Source: Raphanus sativus (Eukaryota > Streptophyta > Magnoliopsida > Brassicales > Brassicaceae). Taken from it: 64,000 bases of DNA. Position numbers and translations under genes: made by a program. The notes under the pieces were generated by a model, which had not been told where the DNA came from, ran no database searches, and worked only from the letters and a program-made list of their open reading frames with translations. The stretch is taken from NCBI RefSeq assembly GCF_000801105.2, contig NC_079517.1:21709579-21773578 (forward strand), in the 5' to 3' direction. This document shows, piece by piece, positions 32,142 to 44,436 of the stretch. How positions within the stretch are numbered: position 1 is the stretch's first letter; the number at the start of each line of letters is the position of its first letter.

Positions 32142-34990
32142 TTATGCCCTAATCGGTGGAATTCCGATTTTGTCCTTTAAGTCGTCCGTGTTAATATCGA
32201 TCGATATTATACTGGCAATGTCGATCGATGGACGATGTCGTTTTGCTGGATGAAGTAGATAATCGATCGATGGTGGGCGTTTGTTGTCGATCGATTGAGG
32301 TGCAAATATGTCATTCTCCAAGTAAATTTCCCAAGCTCTCTCTTCCCAATAGTCTTCATCATATTCTTCACTGTGGTCTCCACTGTGGGAAGAGGTGGCT
32401 ATGTTTACTGCAAAACTCTCATGAAATCCGCTATCCGCCCAACTCCTTACTGAGTAATCATCTTCCTTTCGGTTGGGTGGGATGGCGAAATTCAGGTAGC
32501 AATGATCTGGTAGATCGAGTTCATCATCCGGTGGGTCTCTGTCTATCGATGATCCATAGTTGTTGTCGATCTCCTCTGACTTGAATGTGTCGATCGATGA
32601 CGTTAAAGTACTGTCGATCGATCCCGAGTACTCTGTCTCGTACTCGACTTCACAATGACAAACTGCGATGATACCAGTATCATCTTCCTTTACCACTAAT
32701 TTGGCTGGTGGTTTGTCAAGCTTGACAGGGTCGTAGTGGATATCTGGATCTATCATAGTCAAGCACATCCTCTTGGTGTTCATGTCACATATGGCTCCTA
32801 CTGTAGCCATAAATGCTCTTCCAAGTAAGAGGGAAGAGTTCCAATTTAGCTTGATGTCTAGGACATGAAAATCCACAGGGACGATAGCATCACCAATGTG
32901 TACCTCTAGGTCTTTGATGAAGCCTCTAGAGTTTCTCTGAGAGTAATCCACGAAAGTAAAAATCTTTGGTGAAGGCTCTACTTGCAGGCCCAGATGGTCT
33001 GCCATGACCTTTGGTAAGATGCTGACTGATGAACCAGTGTCACATAGTGCATGAGGAAATTCAATACCTTGTACCACACAAAGTATTGCAAACTTCCCAG
33101 GATCACTCTTCTTTAGCAAAGTAATCCTTTTCCTCATCTCTTCTCTGACGTTGTCAAACCTTCTCCTAATGTCAGTTTCAGTCTCCCTTGTTTCTCTGAA
33201 GAACATCCACAATCTCTTTGTGAAATAAACCTCCTCAAAAGGTTTTTCTGGTGGGATTCCGATAACTCTCTTAGTGAAACCATCAATCTCCTTTTCATTA
33301 GCTTCCCTCTTAAGGTTCTTAGGAATCTTCTCCTTCCGACTCCTTAACCTTCTTCCTTCAGTTTCCTCTGATGCAGGTGTAGTGTCTGAAAGGTTACCAG
33401 TTATTTCGGTAGGGGTAGCTTGTGGTTTCGGTGTGGGTCTGAGTGCATTGATTTGGTTGCTGTCTATCGATGGTAGTTGCACTCGGTATGTGAGAGGTGC
33501 GTGTCGATCGATAGGTAGAGAATAGGGTCGATCGATACGGTTCTCTTCGTTGTGTCGATCGATGAGTGGTTCGTCTCGTCGGTCGATATCTTCGTAGGTG
33601 TGGGTGGGTGGGTATGGATGAGAAGCCGTGAATTCAGCATGTGTCAATATCCTAACCGCGTTGCAGTCTGCAATCGTATCCGGAAATGACATCGTCGATG
33701 TCGATCGATGTGGACTAGTTGGTGTCGATCGACACCATTGCGATCCACCGAGACTTAGCGAACTTTCTACTTCAAAGTCTCCTTCTTGTAGCTTCTCCTG
33801 ATTCACCACTTGCCAGAAATCATCATCTATGATAGCATTGACGTGGTGTTTCCTATTTCCTTCCTCTACTTCATTAGAAGTTCCAATCCTCCTGATAGAG
33901 TCTTCAGTCTGGACAATCTGTGTCTCAAGTTTCTTAACTTGAGTGCAGATGGTATCTATCCTCGTGGTCAGATTGTTAAAGACATAATCAATCTTCCCAT
34001 TGAAGTCTACTGTAAGCTTCTGCTGACCTTCCAGAACTCTATCAATCATGGCATCAAACTTACTCTCCTGGGTGGGTGGCGGTGGGTTTTGGTAAGCTGA
34101 GTTGATGTAGTTTCTTGTGTTGGTGAAGGGTTTCTGATACTGTGAACTCTGGTTGTAGTTACTCTTTTGACCACTGCCAAAAAAGTTTCTGTTTCCACTC
34201 TGGTTTCCATATCTCTGAAATCCAGTACCTCCAATGTAGTTCACATATTCCTCTGTATCATCCTCTCTAGCCTCTCCTTCTTCAGCTGAGCAGACTGGCT
34301 GCCCCAGAAATGCATGTAAAGCATCTATCTTGGCTCTGACTTCATTCATCTGGTCTTCTCCGATGGCTGCAACCGATTTCTTCTTGTCAGAGTCAGTGTT
34401 CTTGGTGCTGCTGCTGTTGGCTAGGTTCTCAATAAGTCTCAAGCCTCTATTGGATTCCTAGTGTTGAAGTTCCCCTCACTAGCAGTATCAAGAGCCATCT
34501 GATACCTTAAGGCGATACCATTGAATCCATGGTGTGGACAGTCTCGCTGGAAGAACTTGAATCTGATCCACGCGTCTTTAAAAGTCTCACTAGGCTTTTG
34601 CGCGAAAGTGGCGATTTTGCTTCTTAAGTCTTCAGCGCGTGCCTCATCAAAGAAATTACGCAGGAAGGCGTTTTTGATGTCGGCCCAGGATGTCAGTGAT
34701 CCTGTAGGTACCTGCTTGAGCCAGTGCGAAACTTCTCCAATCAGTGAGTATTTGAAGAGCTTGCAGAGTAGGTAGTCCTCGGAGACTCCGTCCATACGAA
34801 TAGCAGCGATAAGATCCTCGAACCTCTCCAGATGGTCCATAGGATGCTCGTGTGATTGCCCATAATAAGGTATCTGAGACACGAGAGAGTAGTACTGAAG
34901 CTTGAGCTCGAAGTTCGGCTTCTGAATCTCTGGAAGTCGAATAGCTGATCTGTTGGTGTAGTACTCGTCTGGACGGTTATAGTCTGCCAA
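32142..34990 (-). pseudogene. Gag and aspartic protease of the SID-rich gypsy element
   Basis: The gag domain occupies 34,439-34,990 (PIYYGQ-like PYYGQSHEHPMDHLERF, GEVSHWLKQVPTGSL, FFQRDCPHHGF). A one-base deletion at about 34,441 creates a TGA, and the protein continues in the next frame with LRLIENLANSS and a Gln/Asn-rich region. Further on lies a retropepsin-like protease, with CDTGSSVSILP as the active-site D-T-G and LLLGRAFMATVG as the C-terminal hydrophobic block. Eight SID tripeptides flank the protease on both sides but none lies inside it. The N-terminus of gag is open upstream and probably cut near 35,036. No zinc knuckle is seen. Confidence 0.75.
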
Positions 34991-35036
34991 CGATCGTGTT
35001 TGAGCTTCTCCTGTAGCCTCAGCTTCAGGTTCAATG

Positions 35037-37690
35037 GATTCCTTTCACCTTCCTCTCCATTTGTCTATTTATAAATCTCTTTTCTTAGCTTATGTCTCCA
35101 TTAAAATTGATAAGATTCTCTCAGACATTCATCCCGGTGGAACCCAGAACCAACTCTCCAGTCTCCAGCGACCGCAAGACCAACAAGAAGACCGTCGCTT
35201 CCTCCGCGACTGCGAAACCACATGGGAAGTCCACTGCTTCCTTCGCGATTGTGATGAAACCTAACGGCAAGACTGTCGTTTCATCAGGTTTTCATGCTGC
35301 ATCGAAACACCAGTAACTTTTTATCTTCATTTCTCATCTGCAAATCTTTTTAATTGGTTTTATGTACAGTGAGTATTTGATTTGCTTCAGATCTAAGAAG
35401 TCTTTTTTTTTCCTTTTGATCAACAGATCTAAGAAGTCTCAGCATAATGATTTTGTCTGCCCCAGTTTCAAGCCCAATACCGCTTAAGAATGCTTGATTG
35501 GAAGAGGCAGTATTTAAGGTCTCGGAAGATCTATGATTTGTTCCCAAGCTTTGCTTTCATTCTACTCTGATTATTTTATGAAATTTGATGCAGGATCTTC
35601 AAAAAGAAGATTCGTTTTTGAGGTTTTGTTCTTCTCTGAATTTTTTTCCAGGTTGTTGATACAACTGATGATGTAAGGAGATTGTGACGTAGATTACCAT
35701 AACTAGGACTCAAACTCATTGATCCGAACCCAGATTTGTAGAAAATTTCATTTGTTAAGTCTATCACTCATACTCTATGTAAAATAGCTTCATCGCAGAT
35801 TCAGTTGTTTTAATTGAAGGCGAGGCGGTAGAGTTAGCGTGTTGAGACAATGTGTTTAGCGTTTCCGGGAAACCCAAAATGTTGAGAAAGGTTGTCAGCT
35901 CATGGGCATTGATACAGCTTTTGGTTGATGGAAAGGTCGTAACTCCCTTCCACTTAAATTGTTATTGCTTACTTTCACCTTTGTATCTTACCGTCCCTTC
36001 ACAGTCGACGTTAATCCAAACCTCCATCAACGTTCACCTGTTTAGTACCTTCTAAAGACTCGATTCAAAAGCAAGCTGAGAGCTGACTGTTTCATTATCA
36101 TTGACTGTGATTCACACAATGATTCCCCAGCCGTTTGTCTCAGACTTTAGTCATTCTGTTACTTTTTAATCTGACACAACATACTTATTCGATGTTTGTT
36201 TGGTGGTTTTACAGGCTGTTTTCTCTTGAGATTGAAAATCATGAATGAAGAATGAAATAGGATTGTGTTTTGGGTTTACTAAGGATGAATTTAGATGGAC
36301 GTTTAGGTTTATTCTTAAGATTTTTTTTTAATGCACACAAGCTTCTAAACTAAATGCCAAAGAGAGCTACAGATTGTGGTGTGTATAACTAAGAAACATG
36401 TTTATGGTGTCTCCAACAGGTAAATTGCTTGCTTGCTGCTGCTATTGTTTATTTATAGAATGTTTCAGAACAAAAGTTTTTCTGCTTTCTCTGCTATTAA
36501 ATATAACATTGTTGGTAAATGGATCAAAGCTATTCACAATTGCATTTCTTGCAATAGGGCGGAGCTGGACCATAACCTCTGAACTTAAGCAGGACAATAC
36601 ATAATGCATGGGTTCCTTGATCTAAGACTCGATCCATGGCTTCGAAACATTTAACAAAAGGCTTATCTATACTCGTGAGCCTAATCATTTCTCATTGGTC
36701 ATTGAGGTGGAGCTGGAAATTTAATCATCTTTCTGGTAACACAATCATCCCATCTCTAATATCAACAATATTAATTATTTGATTACAAGACTCTGAAAAT
36801 AGCTGAATCTTACTGTGTACGTTGAATGCATATACTAACTGTGTATTACTTCCATTGAAACAACTACAGCAAAACAAATTAGAGCATTACAGGTACATGC
36901 TCGGGGTTTCAAAAGGCAGAGCTCCAAAAGTGGTGGTAAATTATTCAGCACACATCGTATATCTAACATATCCCATGATTCCAGTGGTATTATGTTATAG
37001 GTGAAACAGGGGACATTTTACTCATTTTAGTTGTTTTGTAACAACAGGCATAGAGACACACCGTGCAAGCTCTTTCGGTAACAGTTTCCACAAACACCCA
37101 TATATATTCAACACAATACCTTCTACGCTGCAGTGTACTTTAGATGCACAAGTAATGATTATTGGTAGTTAAATAGGATTACGTTATCAAAACTTGGATG
37201 CCCTTGGAACTCTACCTTGAGATTGGTAATTTTAGAAGTATTAAAACTCATTTTAAATCTCTTGTCATGATTCTGGTTTTCAGGAAATGGAGCCAGAAAT
37301 GCTTGGAATTCTCAGTGGTTCAAGGTCAAAATCACAAGCAATGGTGGACCGTGGATGCAGCTATGAAGGCAGTTGAATGCCAACCAATCAACTAAACGTT
37401 GAGAATTAGGTGTATATCTAAATACAGAGAACTCAAAGTAATACGAGTCTATGTTTTTTTTTTAACATGGTCTCATTGTGGGTTGTAGGCTGCAGGCTCA
37501 ACACCACAGCTCCTACATGTCAATCACCATGCTTCAATAGCAGGTGAAGCACCTTGTGCTTCTGTGTGTCACTTTGCATGCTGCAATCGTTTTTACTGCA
37601 ACACCTCAGAAACATATCAGCTAACATTTTTATCGCCTCCAATTCTGTTACAAAATTTTGGTCAAACGTGAGGTTCCTTTATGATTGCAG
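35037..37690. other. Unidentified DNA, one small ORF
   Basis: A TATA-like CTATTTATAAATC at about 35,066 precedes a 74-codon plus-strand frame (35,093-35,316) rich in Lys/Ser/Thr, with a loose repeat of GK(S/T)(T/V)... The rest has no recognisable protein, although 37,283-37,370 is open (MEPEMLGILSGSRSKSQAMV). It may be remnant gene DNA around the SID element. Confidence 0.3.
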
Positions 37691-37699
37691 TAAGATACT

Positions 37700-38530
37700 T
37701 ACAGTCTGTCTCAAAGCTCTGACATGACGAGTGTCAACGCATGTTCTCAATAGCCCACCGCAGTGCTTCCACTTCCGAATGTAAAGTAGTCTCTCGCCGT
37801 GTTATGTTCCTTATCCCCATAAGTTTAATATTTCCCAAGTTATCCTTCCATACCCAACTTCAACCACTATAATGTGTTGTGGAGGTCCATGAACCATTCA
37901 ACATACATATAGTATCCAAGCTTATGACTTGGGTCTCCTCAATATTCTCCTCTTATGTAATAGGGTTTACTATTTCGTTTGCAGCAAACCAAACTTAGCA
38001 TTCATGGGATCCATGTCTATCCTTCAAAAGAGTTTATTGTTAGGAGCCTTCCAAATGTACCAAATTATCCAAGGATAAAGGATACATATCTAATTCTGAT
38101 TCGGCAATGCTATTATTCATCCAGAAAAGATAATCCATGGCATAGATACTTGGTATCAAGAAGATGTGAGGGCTATATGGTGTTGATGATAGAAACCATG
38201 CTTGCAGCGAGGACATTTGAATATGGCATGAGTCACAATTTATTCTGGTTCGCCACATCTGGGACAATAATTATCTCATCTCATATTACGGCGTGTCAAG
38301 TTTCTCGCTACTGCCACATGACATGTTATCAGTTGCCAGATAAGATGACATATCTTCTGGAGTGCTTTAGTTTTCCAAACAAAGCTTTGAAGCTTAGTTA
38401 TACTGGGTTCCAAGATATCCGTCTCTTCATCCGCTCTCAGTAAGTTCCGATCTATCCAATGTCCAGATTTAACCGTATATTGGCCGTTCTTTGTGTAATT
38501 CCAATAATATGTATCTTGGCGGTGAGTTGA
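37700..38530 (-). pseudogene. LINE ORF2 3' fragment (zf-RVT and RNase H), decayed
   Basis: The minus strand, read from 38,530 down with several stops and frame changes, gives YYWNYTKNGQYTVKSGHW, then CHLIWQLITCHVAVARNL and a Cys/His zinc-binding stretch (CPRCGEPE), and near 37,760 TTLHSEVEALRWAIENM, an RNase H motif. This matches the layout of the C-terminal third of L1-like ORF2 proteins such as the one at 7,426. The endonuclease and RT are absent. It is an old 5'-truncated insertion. Confidence 0.7.
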
Positions 38531-39170
38531 TCTTATGTTTTGTTATTTCCTTTTTTGTTTTTTTTTTGTTTTTTCTTCGTGTTTGTGGATGACCAATTAA
38601 ACATATGTAAAGCCCAGATTCACGTCTTGTAAAAAATTAAAAAATCTCTTAGTTACATCGTCTTCCTATTTAATGTAGATTTAGGGTTACTCCATAGAAA
38701 CCATAACCTCACAACCACATACATAACTCTTACAACTCCTTAGATTAAATTCATGAACTGTTCATTTTCTCCTATCTATATATCATCCAGTCTTTACTCA
38801 TCCATCAATAATGGCTGGATTTTATAACCCGTCGAAGCACTTCCTTATATATGTAGTTCATGTTACACAACGAACCCTTGCGTCTGATTTCAACTCACAA
38901 TTTTTTCCAACCAGAACAGAATTTTTCCATTCATGGAGAATGTCTTCGTCTGCTACTTATGGTGCTCTAGCCGTCTGCCACTCAACCTTTTGACGCTCTG
39001 CGATTTGGCCGGAGTTCCCGATTCACTGTTGCTCACCTCTTCTGCTTCTGGAATTCACATAAGGTCCAGATAAACGGTGAATTTTATGGAAATCACACTC
39101 CTGCTGGATGACAAGGTATTGTACCCTTTACTTTATCAGCAATCATATATTCCAACTTTGTGTTTCTATT
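38531..39170. other. No recognised feature
   Basis: T-rich run near 38,548-38,575, then mixed sequence with a 60-codon open frame at 38,811 that resembles nothing known to me. Confidence 0.4.
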
Positions 39171-40184
39171 TGATAGTGCTCAAATTACTCAGTAGAGCTT
39201 ACTCTTTCAAATAAGAGGTACAGGTGTAGTATTTAGAGATCGAATCACGAGGAGTTAAGGAACCAATTAAATCTAATCAATTAATCAATCCTAGATGAAG
39301 TTGGTTTTAATGATGAAAATGTAAATAACAATTCCTAAAATGAGCAAGGTAGTTGCTCTAACTAACAATATGATGGGTGTTTCAATGAAATGAAGAGTGC
39401 TAGACTTAGGGCTTTTATTCAGGAATGGAGATTATAATATTTATAAATGCCTAACAAGTTGCTTGCATGATACTATAGAAATCAGTCGCTTAACTCTCAG
39501 TGATGTCTCACTGGTTAAATAATCTAGATCTCTGGCCTCAACTGTCGTATGTTGACACAGAAAAAGAGTCGATCGATATCCTTTAGAGATATCGAGCGAT
39601 ACACGTTTCGCTCGGCGATCGATTCACATTTCGGAATATCGATCGACGGTTTCTAGATATGCCTAGGCGCGAGCCGATAATGAACACTAGATCTCAAGGA
39701 GGGCGGTTAGCTCTTCTCCAAGGAGATACTAGTTCAAACATATAATTCAAGATATCAAAGATCCTATTGATCTATGTTCTAGTTAGCTACTCTAGAACAA
39801 GCTTATGGTGCAATCTATTTGATGAATATCACAACTTAACAATTATAGTTTGGGGCTAATCCCACAAACCTATTTAAACCCTAGATCTAACAAGTAGACT
39901 ACTCAGACATAGCTAAGCAATTCATAACAATAGATAGATGAAAGAATTGCATAGATAGATAAATAGTAGAATAACAAATGGAGTTCACAAATCTCTCCAA
40001 TATCTCAAAACATGTAAAACTCTAGTCTCTCTCTCACACTCTCTGCTTTGCCTCTCAAGACTTGTGTTTCTTAGACTCTTCAAAGCTTGCCGTCAAAAAC
40101 ACTTAGCAGGAATATTTAAGCATTTCCATTAGGTTAACAACTAGTCAGGGACAATCTCGTAATTTGGTGAAGTCTTGGTGAAGT
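39171..40184 (-). repeat. Partial LTR, TCGATCGA family, copy 3
   Basis: Same start as the complete LTR (TGATAGTGC) and collinear for about 1,010 bp up to GGTGAAGTA, where it breaks off at the border of a duplicated segment. The last 340 bases of the LTR, with the two palindrome pairs, are missing. Two exact TCGATCGA copies remain. Confidence 0.85.
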
Positions 40185-40818
40185 AACAGCAACTTCCATT
40201 GTTGTCTATGGTGCTCTTCCTCTACTCACCAATTCCCATATTTCTATCAGCTCTCTTGGGATACACAGCCACATTAGGTTACCTCATTTAAGGTTCTCAG
40301 TGATCCAGATGTCACTGATGAAGAGGGTCTTGCTATTTAAAACTAGTTCCAACACTTTTTGTTGTTAACTTGTGAGAAAGAAAGATATATTATATTTACG
40401 TCTTTAAACAGAGTGCTTCTGCCTTCTGCAGAAGAAGATACTATAAAGTATAAACGTTCTCAGGCGAAGTAGTTCTCGAAAAGTACTCCCATCACCTGCA
40501 GGAGAAAATGCCTTGTGTGAAAAAACTATAAAATCAGCTTGACATTATCGCTATCATCATTGTAGAACCCAAGTTGATCGTAAATAGAAAAAAAAACAGA
40601 GTTGTAAGACGGTCCAGTTACCTTAAAAAGTTGATAAGCTTTGGAGATGAAGACTGATCCACAAAGGGTGTATATGTGTATTGTTGTTCTGTTATCATGG
40701 GATCAAAATAGAAAGCTTCTCCGCTGAAACATGGTTCAGAAGGAGAAAGGGAAAGACGCAACAATGATCCATCTCCATGAAAGCTGCTCGAAGAATCTGA
40801 GGACGATGGTATCATACT
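40185..40818. repeat. Segmental duplication, copy A
   Basis: About 634 bp nearly identical to 48,855-49,486, with only scattered substitutions and an A-run length change. The left border coincides with the broken LTR; the right border joins YSL-related DNA. It contains the minus-strand open segment that encodes SSSDSSSSFHGDG and ends LINFLR in both copies. Confidence 0.9.
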
Positions 40819-40876
40819 GCTTATTAGTTCTGACTTGTCTGCTTTCTTTTTACTCTATACTGCTTCTCTGCATCAG

Positions 40877-41287
40877 GAAACAAGTGATGATGTTGGGTAG
40901 ATTCCTCTCCTGTAGCTTCTTTTGGAGTTTCTTCTAATGGTTCTTCACTGAAGGAGAGAATTGTGGGTTCTCAAATTTCCCATCATTTGGACTCAAAGCT
41001 GACCAATACAAGTAAGCTCAACAAACAATACACTGAAGCTGGCTTATTGTTTTTTTTTCCTCTCTGTATCACAATGTTAAAGTCTTGATGTACAAACAGG
41101 TTCTACTTTGATTTTCAGCAACATATGTGGGTGCTGGGATGATATACCCATACATAATCAACATCTCTGTTCTCTTGGGAGGTATTCTCTCTTCGAGGGA
41201 TAATTTGGTCTCTCACTGAAATAAAAAAAAAGGAAATTGGTTTCCTGCAGATGGCGAACCCAGCAGCATGCATGGTCTCCAGTAGGT
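40877..41287 (+). pseudogene. Yellow-stripe-like (YSL/OPT) transporter fragment
   Basis: Exon one (40,877-41,011) reads LGRFLSCSFFWSFF, then a TAA inside the WSFF-WFF motif, then WFFTEGENCGFSNFPSFGL. A GT-AG intron (41,012-41,099) leads to a second exon with FYFDF and, after a one-base deletion, [20 protein letters not shown]. Further on, after decay, NWFPAD and SMHGLQ are visible. These are consecutive blocks of YSL metal-nicotianamine transporters of the OPT family. Normal YSLs have about 670 residues and some 14 membrane spans; only about 130 codons are left. Retained introns show it arose by DNA copying, not by retroposition. Confidence 0.85.
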
Positions 41288-41355
41288 ATACAAAACTCTG
41301 CTATTATACATCCTTCTTTAAGTTTATCTCTCTCTTTGATATTATTGTTCCTTCG

Positions 41356-41918
41356 CAACAATCTTCGACTCAGCAATGAATTAAGAAGATAAACAGATGC
41401 AGATCTCTACCGATATGGTAATTTTTGTTTCTGTGTTTTGCGTGTGATCTTCCTTCTATTGTATACAAAATGCTATGTTTTTTCTTCTTTTTTTTTGGTA
41501 TCCTGAGATTGCTTTTCGACTTGCTGCTCTCTTATTTTGTGTTAAATGATGTCAAATGCACAGGACCTCGAATCGCAGCTGCAAGAGTTGATTCCGGAAC
41601 AATAGGTAAAAGCTTTGTCTCTCCGTTTTTACATGAAATGGAAATTTTGTGATGTTTTGACTCATTTTCCATTGAATTTGTATATTGTGGTTACTTTTGG
41701 TTAAGATTGTTTCTGAGAAGTTAAGGCAGACTACTTGCAGTGAACCTATTTAAAACATCACTGTTGATGGTAAAGACATGATGACCCACGTGTTTTAAAA
41801 AAAAAAAAATCCTGCCCTTGAATCACTCATTTCAGTCCCCTTCTAAATATAGGTGATTGGTGGGATGAGAGGGATGACTGGATTGCTCTGGGAAACCTCA
41901 TTGCTTGACCCGGAAGAG
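41356..41918 (+). pseudogene. Citrate synthase 5' exon fragments
   Basis: Short exons separated by intron-like DNA match the N-terminal part of mitochondrial citrate synthase. 41,564-41,605 encodes DLESQLQELIPEQ followed by TAG. A small exon near 41,755 keeps NITVD. 41,853-41,918 encodes VIGGMRGMTGLLWETSLLDP. An upstream piece ending at 41,417 resembles the end of the transit-peptide exon (QQSS...STD). The catalytic core exons are absent. The last exon ends 7 bp before a CACTA-like terminus. The intact enzyme joins oxaloacetate and acetyl-CoA in the mitochondrion; this copy is dead. Confidence 0.85.
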
Positions 41919-41925
41919 GTACTAC

Positions 41926-42080
41926 CATTACAACAAAACATGCATATACCGAGGGAAAAAATCGTCGGTATATCGTCGGAATAACGCTATTCCAACGACA
42001 TACCGAGGAAATACGTTCTCGGAAAAAACTCCTCGGAATTTTATATTTCCTCGGAAATTTCTTAACAATTAGTTGGTTAA
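41926..42080 (+). mobile_element. CACTA-like terminus with CCGAGG subterminal repeats
   Basis: CATTACAACAAAACATGC is one base off the CACTACAA... terminus. It is followed within 150 bp by several CCGAGG/CCTCGG units in both orientations (ACCGAGGGAAA, ACCGAGGAAA, CTCCTCGGAA, TTCCTCGGAAA). No second terminus was found. Confidence 0.55.
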
Positions 42081-44430
42081 TCCTAGGAGATGGTTAATAC
42101 AATTTCTGCAAAGTGCTTAGCCGGACAATTTCAGGACTATTTAATCTGTACAGCTTCGAGGAACTACAAGAACATCATTCACCATCGAAGAAGACCCAAC
42201 TGGTTCTCCATTTAGCCCAAAACAATCATACGATGACCAGCGTCGTACAAGGTTCTTCCTCAAACACCAAATCCCCACTTGGTTTGCTATCGGAAGTTGC
42301 ATCATCACTACAGCGATAAAAATCCCTCACAGTTTCTCTGACTTGGCCCCAGTCACCGAACCTTAACCGTAAGAAGAGCAGCAGCAAAATATTAATCTCA
42401 TCATATCATGAGGTGAAAGCGAAGCATTGTTCTCGACATCACCATTGTAGATGATTGGAGGTAGAATCTTAAATTGAGTAATTTCCTGAGGAGTTCGAAT
42501 ATAAAAATGATCCCAAAGGAAACACCACCAAAGTCTAAAAAGTTTTATGGAAACAATAAGAGTGGTCATGAGGAGAGCTAGGTGCGAACTGCGCTCATAA
42601 TGTGGAGTGAAAACGAGCTTTGTGAAATCCAAAAATCTGTGAAAATACATTAAAAAGCATTTTAGTAAATTTTTAATAAAAACATTTTAGTAATTTATAA
42701 AAAGGTTCAAATTTATTGCATATTTGCATAACTGAAAAGAATGAAATACAACAAAAATAAACAATGATAAAATCTAATTTCACAACTAAAACACTTTTAA
42801 TTTATGTATTGTATCTACTTCCTAAAGTAATATTTTTTAGTTTGTAGCAAAAAAATAGTGCTTTGAAAGTTACAGCAAAAAAAATAAAACAAATAATTCT
42901 ACAGACTAAATTCTACAGACTAAAACATAAAGCTACATTCACTGCCAATCATCTCCTATATGTCCATAATCTTATGAATTTAAATTATAACATTATGTGA
43001 GAATAAGTTATTTCCCAAAAATTGAAAAAAAAACTATATTTAGAATATAATCTTTGCATCACGTAGAAAACACAACATTTTTGTCGACCGCGTAGGAAAA
43101 AAAAACTCAATAAACATAATAAACAAACAACCCCACCTAAACACAATACACAATGGTCACAATGTTTAAACATTTGAATGTTTGATACCATTCTAAATGA
43201 TTCAAAAGCTTCATGCTCCATTTTAATAGTTAGACCTAACAGCTTAGATCAAACCCATCTTTCAAAAAATCCAAAATATCAACAATAATAATTAACAACC
43301 TTTAACAAGAAAATGCCCAAATTTCAGTCCATAATAATAAATCTTAAAGTAAACATTCACACATATCACCAAAATAGAAAACGAAAATTAAGATAAAAGG
43401 TGTATTTTTCTTATATATTTTTATTGTAAGATAAAATATATTTTTATTTAGTTATTTTTTTTGGTTTAAGCAAAAGGGATAGGAGTTTCGTGGAGTTATT
43501 TTTATTGTATGTTTCAAGCCAAAACAAATATTCCTAGATTATTCAAGAGATAGAGATTCAGTGTACGAAATATTTGGATGATCATTGTTTTAGTGACATT
43601 TATTATCATATGTATAAGTTTCATTTATGATTTTCTGTTTTATCATATGTGTTTTGTGTATAAAGTAAGAAAAAATTATGTTTACCTTTTATACATTAAC
43701 TAAATTGCATTGATGTAATCTTAATTTACCTTAATATTATTAAATATTATCAAAATTTATAGAAGTGTTAAAAACAATGATGTATTACATTTTCAATATA
43801 AAACAAATAAAACAATGTTTTATTTCTACTTATATGAATAGTATGTATATAAATTAATGATTTATGAAAATGAAACTATATGTTTAAAAAATCATAAATT
43901 TAGTAAAACCAAATTTCAAAGTTTAAATCTGCCAAAAACGGAAAATGGATGAAAATAAAAATTATGTTGGAGGGGGAGTTCGTACCCTGGTCCAGACACT
44001 TACACGAAGGATATTCCTATGTCGAATGAGACATCAGGAAAAAAAATTTAGGGGTTTGAAAATATTTTCGGCCAAAGTATATAAACTTCTAACTATGTAA
44101 ATAAGTGTGTTCCATTTAACAAATGCAGATGACTCAGGCTATGGAGGAACAAAATATTTAAATTATCATTATAAAAAACTGTAAACCATGTTTATTCGGA
44201 ATATTCTGGATAGCGCGGTTTCTTAAAAATCACATCTATTCACTATATTATGGATTACCAAACTAAAACCACTTTTTAATCTCGGCTAGGTTTGATTATA
44301 ATTAGTTTATTTTTACTGGATTGAGTACCCCTAAATAATTCACCGACTTTTTTATTGCTTTGAGAAATACAACACTCTCATTCCAAATACAAACATTGAA
44401 ACATATGATCGGAAAATAAACTATCAACAC
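42081..44430. other. AT-rich DNA without recognised gene
   Basis: Two modest open frames (42,113-42,319 plus; 42,363-42,650 minus) match nothing recognised. From 42,660 to 44,430 the DNA is AT-rich and probably old transposon debris, possibly the body of the Helitron that ends at 44,464. Confidence 0.4.
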
Positions 44431-44436
44431 ACTTTT

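Larger units (their letters stand above)
27328..35036 (-). mobile_element. TCGATCGA/SID-rich Ty3/gypsy element, Athila-like, RT-less
   Basis: A minus-strand element: 3' LTR at the left, purine tract GTCTGGAGGAGT, about 1.4 kb non-coding, a SID-rich ORF, and a gag-protease ORF at the right. The sequence CTTGAGGACAAGCAAA just before the purine tract resembles the 3' region of Athila-like gypsy elements. No RT, RNase H or integrase frame was seen, so it is non-autonomous or internally deleted. The 5' LTR and primer site are missing; similarity ends near 35,036. Confidence 0.75.

Noticed and set aside
27328..34990. CRISPR-like or satellite array
   Set aside because: The TCGATCGA words are unevenly spaced, lie in coding and LTR DNA, and have no spacer structure; the genome is a plant's.
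37283..37395. Short open segment as a real exon
   Set aside because: Only about 35 codons, no recognised family and no joining exons.
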